Shown: positions 1-6,247 of the stretch, one piece after another
Layout: every line of letters starts with the position of its first letter
Position numbering within the stretch: the first letter of the stretch is position 1
Source: Actinomycetota bacterium
Lineage (GTDB): Bacteria > Actinomycetota > UBA4738 > G016210805
Assembly (NCBI GenBank): GCA_016210805.1
Contig: JACQTL010000276.1
Coordinates: forward strand, 1 to 8,570
Direction of reading: 5' to 3'
DNA length: 8,570 nt
Program-made: the position numbers and the translations under genes
The notes under the pieces: model-generated
Database searches by the model: none
What the model was told of the DNA's origin: nothing
Seen by the model: only the letters and a program-made list of their open reading frames with translations

Positions 1-1358
1 CCCACGGGCTCCGCGCCCTTGATCTCCTCGACGATGGGCGTGAAGTTCGCCTCGGCCAGGGTCTCGGCGGCCTCCTCCTCCAGGAGCCCGAGGACGTCGG
101 GGATCGTCCCGTACTCCGGCGGCGGGGGGGCCGGGAAGTCCTCGAAGGGGAAGCTGTCCACGACCTGGACCATGAAGTCGTGCCAGATGGCCGCCGGGAA
201 GGTCCCCCCGAAGACCGGGCCCCCGTAGTAGTCGTACTTCATGGGGACGAGCCCCTTCACGTGGCCCACCCAAACGGCGGTGGACAGGTAGCGCGTGTAG
301 CCCACGAACCAGGCGTTCGTGTAGTCGGGTGAGGTGCCCGTCTTCCCGGCCATCGGCCGTATCGTCTGCCAGGCCCTCCCACCCGTGCCGCAGCACGCGG
401 ACCGCTCCAGCATCGCGGTGACCTGGTGGGCGATGGGGGCGTCGACGACCTGCTGGCAGTTCGGCTTCGCCTTGTGCTTGTACAGGACCTGTCGGCCGTG
501 CTCGATCCGCTGCACGGCGAACGGGTCGCAGTGGACGCCGCTGTTGGCCAGGGTGCCGTAGGCCGAGGCCATGTCGAGCGGCGTGGCCTCCTCGCTCCCC
601 AGCGTGATGGCGGGGACGGCGTCCAGGGGGGTGGTGATCCCCATGTCCTGGGCGGCGTCCACGATGCTCTCCGGGCCGATGTCCAGGGCCAGCTGGGCGA
701 AGACGACGTTCACCGAGTACTGGGTGGCCGACCACAGGTCGCGGTAGCCGTCGTCGCTCCCCCCGCCCTCGGCGTTGTAGACGCAGCCGCTCGCGCTCCT
801 CCACCCGGGGATCTCCGACCCGCACAGCGGCGACTTGTCCCGGTAGACCTTGCCCGCGGGGACCCCCTGCCTGAACGCGGCCACCAGCGTGAACGGCTTG
901 GCGGCGGAGCCGGTCTGCCGGCCCTGTCCGGCGGCGAGCTCCAGCTCATCGCGTACGAAGTCCGTTCCGGAGACCAGGGTCCGGATGGCGCCGGTCTTCG
1001 TCTCGACGGTGGCCATGGCCCCCTCGGGGTCGCTGGCCTCGGACAGGTTGCCGCGGATGGCCTCCTGGGCCAGCTTCTGCCACTGCGGGGAGATCGTCGT
1101 GTGGATCTTGAGCCCGCCCTGGAACAGGGCCTCCTTGCGAGCCTGGTAGGTCGTGCCCATGAAGTCGAACTCGTGGTTGTCGGTGTCCAGGATCTGGCCC
1201 TTGATGAACTGGACGAAGTAGGGCTCGCGGACCTTCGGCTTCTTGCCCACCCCCCGGCGGAGCTCGATCGGGCTCTCCACCGCCTCGGCCCGCTCGCCCA
1301 CTGTGATCCACCCGAGCACCGCCATCGTGTTGATCACGGTGTCCCGGCGGAAGACGGC
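1..1358 (-). CDS. ponA2: PonA2-like class A PBP, C-terminal transpeptidase and PASTA part (5' broken, 3' cut by window edge)
   Basis: Continuation in the same frame after the amber codon; codon numbers count from ATG 2117. It encodes the penicillin-binding transpeptidase domain that crosslinks peptidoglycan. All active-site motifs are present: GSAAKPF with nucleophile S404 and K407, SVN (468-470) and KTGTS (592-596). After the Pro-rich linker FPAPPPPEY, a PASTA domain begins at about residue 671 (TIPDVLGLLEEEAAETL) and is cut at the window edge near codon 705. PASTA domains bind uncrosslinked peptidoglycan or muropeptides in this family; a PASTA-bearing class A PBP is the PonA2 type. Several Cys are present in the extracellular domain (C432, C445, C530, C554, C575, C576), so disulfides are possible. 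With no upstream stop this would be one protein of more than 705 residues. If translation really stops at 253, reinitiation at GTG 1337 or ATG 1325 would yield a transpeptidase without a membrane anchor, probably non-functional. No frameshift or second stop was found through to the window edge. Confidence 0.85.
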
Positions 1359-2117
1359 CTAGTCCGGGTCGGTGAGCGGGTTGTACTCCTCGGGCCGGGC
1401 GATCAGCCCGGCGATGAGGGCCCCCTCCTGGAGGTTGAGCTTGGAGGCCGGCTTCCCGAAGTAGAACTCGGCCGCCGTCCCGATCCCGTAGGCGCCGTTG
1501 CCGAAGTAGACCTTGTTCAGGTAGAGCTCGAGGATCTCGTCCTTCGAGTACTCCTTCTCCAGGGCGAGGGCCATCTTGGCCTCCTCGATCTTCCGCTCGA
1601 GGGTGTCCTCGCCCGAGGTGAACTGGAGCTTCACGAGCTGCTGGGTGATCGTGGAGCCCCCCTGCTTGACCTGGCCGGCCTTGAGGTTCTCGAAGAAGGC
1701 CCGGAGGATCGCCCTCACGTCCACCCCGCCGTGCTCGTAGAACCGGTCGTCCTCGATGGCCAGCACGGCCTGGATCGCCGCATCGGAGACGCCGGCCAGC
1801 TTCACGTACTTCCGGTTCTCCTCCAGGAAGATCGTGGCCAGGAGCGACCCGTCCGAGGCGTAGATCGTGGAGCGCTCCGGGAACTTCGGGAAGCTGAGGT
1901 CCCCCAGGGAGGGCTCGCCGAGGACCCGCTCGTCCACCATCTCGAACGCCTTCACCCCGCCGGCCAGGGCCGGGTACAGGAGGGCGGCGACGAGCACGCC
2001 GGTGACGACGATCACCACCACCACGAGGAACGCCCGGACCCAGAAGCCGAGGAAGCCCCTCACCGGCGCCGGTGGGGGCCGCGGGGGGGTGCGGGATGGA
2101 CGGACCGCGGTCTGCAT
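1359..2117 (-). CDS. ponA2: PonA2-like class A PBP, N-terminal glycosyltransferase part (ends at in-frame amber)
   Basis: First 252 codons of a bifunctional peptidoglycan synthase that polymerises lipid II at the outer face of the membrane. Seen: a short Pro/Arg-rich cytoplasmic tail, a single membrane anchor at about residues 29-48, then a GT51 domain with the catalytic-Glu motif EDDRFYEHGG (E122), GGSTITQQ (153-160), the RKIEEAKMALALEKEYSK helix and the LYLNKVYFGNGAYGIG block. The frame closes with TAG at codon 253, after NPLTDPD. The same frame then continues as AVFRRD, which fits the P-D/E-x-A-x-x-R-R pattern family members have here, so this is half of one gene rather than a natural end. 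ATG at 2117 is preferred over the upstream ATG at 2231, which would add 38 residues without family character and run into the intergenic repeats. There is no clear ribosome binding site. Alone, this part could make glycan strands but not crosslink them. The ponA2 name rests on the PASTA domain of the other half and on the whiB/bagAB neighbourhood. Confidence 0.88.
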   Translation of the reverse strand: MQTAVRPSRTPPRPPPAPVRGFLGFWVRAFLVVVVIVVTGVLVAALLYPALAGGVKAFEMVDERVLGEPSLGDLSFPKFPERSTIYASDGSLLATIFLEENRKYVKLAGVSDAAIQAVLAIEDDRFYEHGGVDVRAILRAFFENLKAGQVKQGGSTITQQLVKLQFTSGEDTLERKIEEAKMALALEKEYSKDEILELYLNKVYFGNGAYGIGTAAEFYFGKPASKLNLQEGALIAGLIARPEEYNPLTDPD

Positions 2118-2143
2118 CAGGTAAAGGTCTGGGAGACCGAGCA

Positions 2144-2172
2144 AGGATAGCCGACGCGATACCCGAACGGAA
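2144..2172 (-). promoter_or_regulatory. Possible promoter of the ponA2-like gene
   Basis: On the minus strand, TATCCT (2149-2144) fits the actinobacterial TANNNT -10 pattern. It lies 17 nt downstream of TTCCGT (2172-2167), a poor -35 match. It would give a leader of about 20 nt before ATG 2117. Sequence match only. Confidence 0.35.
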
Positions 2173-2173
2173 C

Positions 2174-2190
2174 CGAGGTCGAGGACCTCG
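2174..2190. repeat. Inverted repeat 1 (CGAGGTC-gag-GACCTCG)
   Basis: Perfect 7-bp arms around a 3-nt centre, in the ponA2/whiB divergent intergenic region, just upstream of the putative ponA2 promoter. It could be a dimeric regulator operator. The GGTC/GACC core recurs in two further inverted repeats of the same region. Confidence 0.6.
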
Positions 2191-2228
2191 CGGACGTCGC
2201 GGAACCTCGCGGACCTCACGGACCAGCT
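2183..2228. repeat. Imperfect tandem 9-bp repeats (GGACCTCGC type)
   Basis: Consecutive units read GGACCTCGC, GGACGTCGC, GGAACCTCGC (10 bp), GGACCTCAC and a degraded GGACCAGCT. The region is non-coding on both strands if the ponA2 start is 2117. It may be a cluster of regulator half-sites or a simple slippage product; the sequence cannot decide. Confidence 0.6.
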
Positions 2229-2254
2229 CAAAGGTCGTAACCCTCCGACCTTTG
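2229..2254. repeat. Inverted repeat 2 (CAAAGGTCG / CGACCTTTG)
   Basis: Perfect 9-bp arms (2229-2237 and 2246-2254) separated by 8 nt (TAACCCTC), between ponA2 and whiB. The AT-containing arms stand out against the surrounding GC-rich sequence. The 17-bp centre-to-centre geometry, under two helical turns, suits a dimeric DNA-binding protein. An RNA hairpin is the alternative. The 8-bp palindrome GACTAGTC (2255-2262) follows directly. Confidence 0.65.
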
Positions 2255-2288
2255 GACTAGTCGGACGTAACTAGCAGATTTGACACCT

Positions 2289-2305
2289 ACGACCTATGGG
2301 GTCGT
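2289..2305. repeat. Inverted repeat 3 (ACGACC-tatgg-GGTCGT)
   Basis: Perfect 6-bp arms with a 5-nt spacer, ending 15 bp before the proposed whiB -10 element, in the position expected of an operator or activator site. It shares the GACC/GGTC core with the other two inverted repeats. A TTGACA hexamer lies just upstream (2280-2285), but no -10 sits at the right distance from it. Confidence 0.45.
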
Positions 2306-2319
2306 CGGCCGTTCGACCG

Positions 2320-2331
2320 TACGCTACGGCC
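2320..2331 (+). promoter_or_regulatory. Proposed leaderless promoter of the whiB4-like gene
   Basis: TACGCT (2320-2325) fits TANNNT and is followed by exactly 6 nt and then ATG at 2332, so transcription would start at or next to the A of the start codon. No Shine-Dalgarno sequence precedes this ATG. Leaderless genes with this spacing are common in Actinomycetota. The nfeD gene at 4790 has the same layout. Confidence 0.55.
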
Positions 2332-2604
2332 ATGTCCTGGGAAGACGATGCCCGCTGCAGGACCCACGACCCCGAGATCTTCTTCGTCCCCCGAGTCGCG
2401 TTCGAGCGGAGGGCCAAGACGATCTGCTCCCGGTGCACGGTCCGCACCGAGTGCCTGGCCTATGCGCTGGAGGCGCGCATCGATTTCGGCATCTGGGGCG
2501 GGCTGAACGACAAGGAGCGCCGCAGGATGCTCCGCCGAGCTCCTCGCGACACCCCGTGGCGCGAGGTGCTGGCGGCGGATCCCTCGAGCTCCCTGGCCGG
2601 CTAG
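2332..2604 (+). CDS. whiB4: WhiB-family iron-sulfur regulator, WhiB4-like by context
   Basis: Complete 90-residue WhiB protein. The four [4Fe-4S] cysteines are C9, C32, C35 and C41 (CxxCx5C), followed by the family G-[IV]-W-G-G turn (GIWGG, 53-57) and a basic C-terminal stretch (KERRRMLRR) for DNA contact. WhiB proteins sense redox state, O2 or NO through the cluster and regulate transcription, often together with the primary sigma factor. The start at 2332 (MSWEDDARC) gives the usual N-terminus and a leaderless promoter; ATG 2296 would add 12 residues with no ribosome binding site. WhiB4 is assigned from the gene order: in M. tuberculosis whiB4 lies between Rv3680 and ponA2 in the same orientations. 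Its stop overlaps the bagB-like stop in CTAG (2601-2604). Family certain; subclass inferred from position. Confidence 0.93.
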   Translation: MSWEDDARCRTHDPEIFFVPRVAFERRAKTICSRCTVRTECLAYALEARIDFGIWGGLNDKERRRMLRRAPRDTPWREVLAADPSSSLAG

Positions 2605-3698
2605 GGTCTCCGCAACAGCTGCTCGGCGAACCCCGCCAGGCCCTCGACGTCGTGCACGTCGGTGGGCCGCTCCTCGACGAGCGTGAGGGGCACGTCGGGG
2701 AGCGAGCGGCGGAACGGCTCCACCGCCGCGCGTCCGCGGCCCTCCAGGGCCCGGAGGCGAGCGGCAACCTCCAGGCAGGCCGCCACCGCGCGCCCGGCCG
2801 GCTCCCCCCCGGCGAGGCTGGCCTCGAGCGAGGGATCCTCCGGGGCCTCGGGGGCCCGCCGCCACCGGTTCACCACCGCGCCGGCGAGCGTGATCCCCGA
2901 GGCCCGGAGCCGCCGGACGAAGTGCTCGCCCTCCTCCAGGCTCGCCGGCTCCGGCGCGGTGACCACCACGAACCGCGTGTCCGGCCGGCCGAGGAGCTCC
3001 AGCACCTCGGCGGCCCTCCGCTTGAAGCCCTCGTACATCCCCTCGAACGCGGCCAGGAACTCGGCCGTGTCCTCGAGCAGCTCCGCCCCGGCGATCCGCC
3101 CGATCGTCCTGGAGAGCATCCGGGCGCCCAGGCTCGCGCCGCGCATCCCGGCTCGCCCGGCCCGCCGGTACGGCCAAAGCAACCACCGGATGAACCGCCC
3201 CCCCAGGAAGTCGGTGAGCCGCCGGGGCGCGTCCAGGAAGGCCAGCGCGCTGCGGGACGGTGGGGTGTCGATCACGATGACCTCGAAGTCCTCCTCCGTG
3301 GCCAGCTGGTGGAGCCGCTCCATGGCCATGTACTCGTGGGTCCCCGACAGGGTGTCGGCGATCCGCTGGTAGAAGCGGTTCGACAAGATCCGGTCGCGCC
3401 GGGCCGCGCTCCCGGCGTGGCGCTCGACCAGCTCGTCGAAGGTGCGCTTCGTGTCGAGCACCATCGCGGTGAGGGGGACCGGCCCGCCGAGGTCGAGCTC
3501 CCGGCGACCCCCCGGATCCCTGGGGAGCGCCAGCGAGGTGGCCAGGCGCCTGGCGGGGTCGACGGCCACTACGGCCGTGCGGCGCCCCTCCCCGGCGAGG
3601 GCCAGGGCGATGGCCGCGGAGACGGTGGTCTTCCCGACGCCGCCGGAGCCGCACACGACGATCACACGGGCGCCCTCCAGGCGCTCGGCCAGGCTCAC
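2601..3698 (-). CDS. bagB: ArsA/Get3-like ATPase, second of pair (Rv3680/BagB-like)
   Basis: 365-residue P-loop ATPase of the ArsA/Get3 group, cytosolic. Motifs: Walker A GSGGVGKTT (17-25, K23) without the signature lysine of the deviant Walker A (Ser replaces it), VDPARRLATSL (46-56), the TFDELVERH and LSGTHEYMAMERL blocks, switch DTPPSRSALAFLDAPRRL (144-161) and FVVVTAPEPASL. These blocks, including the missing signature Lys, match my memory of M. tuberculosis Rv3680. Only two cysteines are visible (C16 and one near the C-terminus), so neither the ArsA arsenite site nor the Get3 zinc CxxC is present. The GTG start at 3698 overlaps the preceding TGA as GTGA (3695-3698), with GAGGG upstream, implying translational coupling and a two-protein complex. 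The frame stays open upstream to 4796 only because it runs antisense-free through the partner gene; that extension is not used. In mycobacteria the pair has been linked to stress tolerance; its client is unknown here. Confidence 0.9.
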   Translation of the reverse strand: MSLAERLEGARVIVVCGSGGVGKTTVSAAIALALAGEGRRTAVVAVDPARRLATSLALPRDPGGRRELDLGGPVPLTAMVLDTKRTFDELVERHAGSAARRDRILSNRFYQRIADTLSGTHEYMAMERLHQLATEEDFEVIVIDTPPSRSALAFLDAPRRLTDFLGGRFIRWLLWPYRRAGRAGMRGASLGARMLSRTIGRIAGAELLEDTAEFLAAFEGMYEGFKRRAAEVLELLGRPDTRFVVVTAPEPASLEEGEHFVRRLRASGITLAGAVVNRWRRAPEAPEDPSLEASLAGGEPAGRAVAACLEVAARLRALEGRGRAAVEPFRRSLPDVPLTLVEERPTDVHDVEGLAGFAEQLLRRP

Positions 3699-4732
3699 GC
3701 GGAACCCTCGCCGGCCGGCTCCCCGCGGCCGGCCGAGATCGTGTCGGCCAGGACCTCGAGCTCCCCTGGACCCATCGACGGCGTGGCCAGCAGGGGAAGC
3801 TCGACGATCGGCCCGGCCCGGGCCAGGCGGGCCACCCGGCCGCGCTGGGCCCGCCGCCGGCCGTCCTCCATCAGGGCGGACTCCAGGAGCGCCGCGGCGA
3901 CGGGCTCGGGGACCGGATGGCCGGCCCGCCCGAGGACCCCCGCCACGTCGGCCGGAGAGAGTCGCCGGGCGGCCGCGCCCACCCCCGTGGGGAAGACCGG
4001 CGGGATGACCCGGTTGACCAGGACCGGTCCGTAGACCGCCCCCATGCCGTCCAGGCCCTCGACCGCCTCCAGGGTCTCGGCCACCGACATCTCCTCGGGG
4101 ATGGCCACCAGGACGACGCGGAGCTCGTCGGTGAAAAGACGATGGATCGAGACCACCTGCCTGGCCGCCCGACCCACCCTGATCAGGTCCCGGTAGGCCT
4201 CCGGGGCCCTGAGGAGCTGGATGAGCTGCCCCGTCGGGGGGCCGTCCACGACGAGCAGGTCGTAGGGCCTGCGTCCGGCATCGGGATGGACCTCGCGCCA
4301 CCCGGTCAGCTCGTGGAGCTTGCCCCCGATCATCATGTCCCTGAACCCGGGGATGGCCTCCGTGGCCATCTCGGTGACCCGGGCCCGGCGGAGCGGGCCA
4401 CCCAGCCCCCGCAGCCCCATGATCCGGGTGAGGTACTCGATGAGGGCCTCGTGGGCGGTGAGGGCCATGGCGTGGAACCCGAGGGGCGTGGGCTCCTCCT
4501 CGAAGCGGAGGGCGGGGACCCGGAGCAGCCGGGCCATCCCTCCCCGGCCCTCGGTCTCCACCAGGAGGGTGCGCCGTCCGGTCCGGGCCCCGGCCAGGGC
4601 CAGGGCGGCCGCGACCGTGCTCTTGCCCGTCCCTCCCTTCCCCGAGACGAGCAGCACCCGCCGGTCGAAGGGGGCCGGCGGGCGGGATGGATCCGACGGG
4701 TCGGGCGGCTCGTGAGCGGCGCGCGGGGCCAC
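3695..4732 (-). CDS. bagA: ArsA/Get3-like ATPase, first of pair (Rv3679/BagA-like)
   Basis: 345-residue ATPase with the full deviant Walker A GKGGTGKST (31-39; signature K32 and P-loop K37), an ETEGRGGMARLL block (59-70) in place of the DPA motif of its partner, and switch VVDGPPTG (161-168). An extended Pro-rich N-terminus (about 22 residues) precedes the fold. It contains no cysteine, so it cannot bind arsenite in the ArsA manner. The gene is immediately upstream of, and coupled to, the bagB-like gene. One subunit has the signature lysine and the other lacks it, which suggests an asymmetric heterodimer, as described for Rv3679/Rv3680. The GTG start at 4732 has no Shine-Dalgarno; a TAGAGT hexamer lies 8 nt upstream. 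It is divergent from nfeD across only 57 bp. Confidence 0.9.
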   Translation of the reverse strand: MAPRAAHEPPDPSDPSRPPAPFDRRVLLVSGKGGTGKSTVAAALALAGARTGRRTLLVETEGRGGMARLLRVPALRFEEEPTPLGFHAMALTAHEALIEYLTRIMGLRGLGGPLRRARVTEMATEAIPGFRDMMIGGKLHELTGWREVHPDAGRRPYDLLVVDGPPTGQLIQLLRAPEAYRDLIRVGRAARQVVSIHRLFTDELRVVLVAIPEEMSVAETLEAVEGLDGMGAVYGPVLVNRVIPPVFPTGVGAAARRLSPADVAGVLGRAGHPVPEPVAAALLESALMEDGRRRAQRGRVARLARAGPIVELPLLATPSMGPGELEVLADTISAGRGEPAGEGSA

Positions 4733-4740
4733 GGCGGCTG

Positions 4741-4746
4741 ACTCTA
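4741..4746 (-). promoter_or_regulatory. Possible -10 element of the bagAB operon
   Basis: TAGAGT on the minus strand, 8 nt before GTG 4732. It would give a leaderless or 1-2 nt leader transcript. No recognisable -35; it shares a 57-bp divergent region with the nfeD promoter. Confidence 0.4.
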
Positions 4747-4777
4747 CCCCGGCGGGGGAGGGGGAGCCGTTCGCCGC

Positions 4778-4789
4778 TACGATGGGGCG
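4778..4789 (+). promoter_or_regulatory. Proposed leaderless promoter of nfeD
   Basis: TACGAT (4778-4783) followed by 6 nt (GGGGCG) and then ATG 4790. This is the same TACGNT-N6-ATG layout as the whiB4-like gene. No SD sequence fits; the purine-rich GGGGAG at about 4761-4766 is too far from the start. Confidence 0.55.
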
Positions 4790-6133
4790 ATGTCACCCCC
4801 CCGGCGGCTCCTGCCCGGCCTGGTCCTCGGGCTCCTCGCGCTGGGCGGCGGCCCGTCGGCCGCCCAGACGGGGCCCGGCGGCGCGCCCCCCGTCGACCTC
4901 ATCAAGGTCGACGGGGTCATCGACGCCCCCATGAGGGACTACCTGGTCGGGGGGCTGGAGCGGTCGGAACGAGACGGTGCCGTGGTGCTCATCCAGCTCG
5001 ACACGCCGGGAACGATGGGCATCGACTGGATGGAGCTGGCCGTCCGGGTGGACCGGGCCACGGTGCCCGTGGTCGTCTGGATCGGCCCCCCGGGAGCCCG
5101 GGCGGAGGGGTCCGGCGCCCTGATCGCCGCCGCCGCCGACCTGGTGGTGATCTCGCCCGGCTCCGCGCTGGGCCCCGCGACGCCCCTCGACCTGCTCCGG
5201 CCCACCGATCGGATCCCTTCGGGGCTCCCGGTCGACGCCGACGAGCTCCCCCGGGAGCAGTTCAGCCCTCAGGAGGCCCTGGACCGGGGCCTCGCCGACC
5301 TCGGCGACCCCTCGGTCTCGATCCCGCAGGACGTGCTGAGGGTCGTCGACGGGCACGCCGTCGACGTCGGCGGCCGGGAGGTCACGCTGGAGACCTGGGA
5401 CGAGGAGCGGTCCATCCCGGCCCTCACCCGGTTCCACGACCTCGGCCCGTGGCGCCGGGTCCTCCACGCCGTGTCGGGGCCTGCGGTGATCTACGTACTC
5501 CTGTCTCTGGGGCTCGCCCTCGTCGCCTTCGAGCTGACCCAGTCGGGGATCGGCGTGGCCGGCGTGGGAGGGACGGCGATGCTCGCCCTGGCCGGCTACG
5601 GCCTGGCGGCGACCCCTCCCTGGTGGCCCGGGATGGCGATGCTCCTGGCCGGCGTGGCGGCCATGACCGCGGACGTCCGCCTCCGCCGGCTGGGGGCGCT
5701 CTCCGTGCTGGGCCTCGCGCTGTTCGCGGCGGGCTCGATCACGTCCTACGGCGGGGTGGCCCCGGCGGTCGACGTCTCGCCCTGGCTGATCGGCGGCGCG
5801 GTCCTCGCCACCGGCCTGTACTACCTGTTCGGCCTGACCGTGGCCATCCAGTCACGCGAGCGGATGGCCTCGACCCGCCGGGGGCTGGTGGGGCTGGTCG
5901 GGGAGACCCGAGGGCTCCTGGCCCCCGAGGGCCCCGTGTTCGTGAAGGGGACCCTGTGGCGGGGCCGCTCCCAGGACGGCCCGATCCCGGCCGGGACCAG
6001 GGTCAGGGTCCGCAGGATCGACGGGCTGGTCCTCGAGGTGCGGGCCGAGCCGGAGGACGGGCCGCAGGACGGGCCGCAGGGCGAGCCGGGCCGGGCCGGG
6101 TCCCGGGAGCCCGAGGCCGACCCCCCGGCCTGA
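4790..6133 (+). CDS. Long-form NfeD membrane protein with degenerate ClpP-type protease domain
   Basis: 447 residues. A signal peptide (about 1-25, cut near PSAAQ) is followed by a ClpP/crotonase-like domain (about 34-190), five hydrophobic segments (about 231-250, 255-275, 280-295, 303-320, 331-352) and a C-terminal OB-fold NfeD domain (about 362-418; LVGLVGETRG, VFVKGTLWRG, GTRVRVRRIDGLVLEV). Active family members cut membrane proteins with a Ser-Lys dyad and usually pair with a stomatin/SPFH partner. Here the serine position after GARA reads E-G-S-G, with Gly at the expected nucleophile and Ser one place later. The segment between ATP (130-132) and QEALDRG (161-167) is about 30 residues shorter than usual and lacks the catalytic lysine. 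The whole protein has only two lysines (K39, K386). It is therefore probably a scaffold or pseudoprotease. The next gene is WhiB, not SPFH. The C-terminal tail is low-complexity. Confidence 0.88.
   Translation: MSPPRRLLPGLVLGLLALGGGPSAAQTGPGGAPPVDLIKVDGVIDAPMRDYLVGGLERSERDGAVVLIQLDTPGTMGIDWMELAVRVDRATVPVVVWIGPPGARAEGSGALIAAAADLVVISPGSALGPATPLDLLRPTDRIPSGLPVDADELPREQFSPQEALDRGLADLGDPSVSIPQDVLRVVDGHAVDVGGREVTLETWDEERSIPALTRFHDLGPWRRVLHAVSGPAVIYVLLSLGLALVAFELTQSGIGVAGVGGTAMLALAGYGLAATPPWWPGMAMLLAGVAAMTADVRLRRLGALSVLGLALFAAGSITSYGGVAPAVDVSPWLIGGAVLATGLYYLFGLTVAIQSRERMASTRRGLVGLVGETRGLLAPEGPVFVKGTLWRGRSQDGPIPAGTRVRVRRIDGLVLEVRAEPEDGPQDGPQGEPGRAGSREPEADPPA
6055..6078 (+). repeat. Two exact copies of GGACGGGCCGCA in the nfeD tail
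   Basis: 12-bp direct tandem duplication encoding DGPQ-DGPQ in the disordered C-terminus. It keeps the frame and looks like a replication-slippage product. Confidence 0.8.
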
Positions 6134-6247
6134 GCCGTATCCGAGCCGCTCCCCGAGCACCTCGCGGGGCTCCCCTCCCCGGGAACCTGCGCCATCCCCC
6201 GCGCGTCTGTCGACGAAGAACTATCCAGGGAGGACGGGCTGAGAGCG

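Noticed and set aside
1359..1361. TAG read as pyrrolysine or as a reassigned sense codon
   Set aside because: Two neighbouring genes terminate with TAG, no pyl gene is visible and Sec decoding by SelB uses UGA, not UAG. Readthrough remains only a minor possibility.
426..2150. 574-codon plus-strand open frame opposite the PBP gene
   Set aside because: Its translation is low-complexity and rich in Gly, Arg, Pro, Val and Asp with no domain. It is a GC-bias shadow of the minus-strand gene, whose catalytic motifs are clear. Its crossing of the amber site has no meaning.
2280..2285. TTGACA as the -35 of the whiB promoter
   Set aside because: Good hexamer, but nothing like a -10 lies 16-19 nt downstream (about 2302-2310), and the better -10 at 2320 is 34 nt away.
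2280..4034. 584-codon plus-strand frame spanning whiB and the bagB-like gene
   Set aside because: It is the wrong frame of whiB and antisense to an ATPase with complete motifs; the composition is Pro/Arg/Gly-biased and no family is recognisable.
2601..4796. 731-residue minus-strand frame as an N-terminally extended bagB fusion
   Set aside because: The part before residue 367 is Arg/Gly/Pro noise from the wrong frame of the bagA-like gene. ATPase similarity begins right at GTG 3698, which overlaps the bagA stop.
6134..6247. Possible terminator or small gene between nfeD and the second whiB
   Set aside because: Only a 5-bp CCCCG/CGGGG pairing with a long loop and no T-run is visible, and no open frame with an RBS. 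It probably holds just the whiB promoter and leader.
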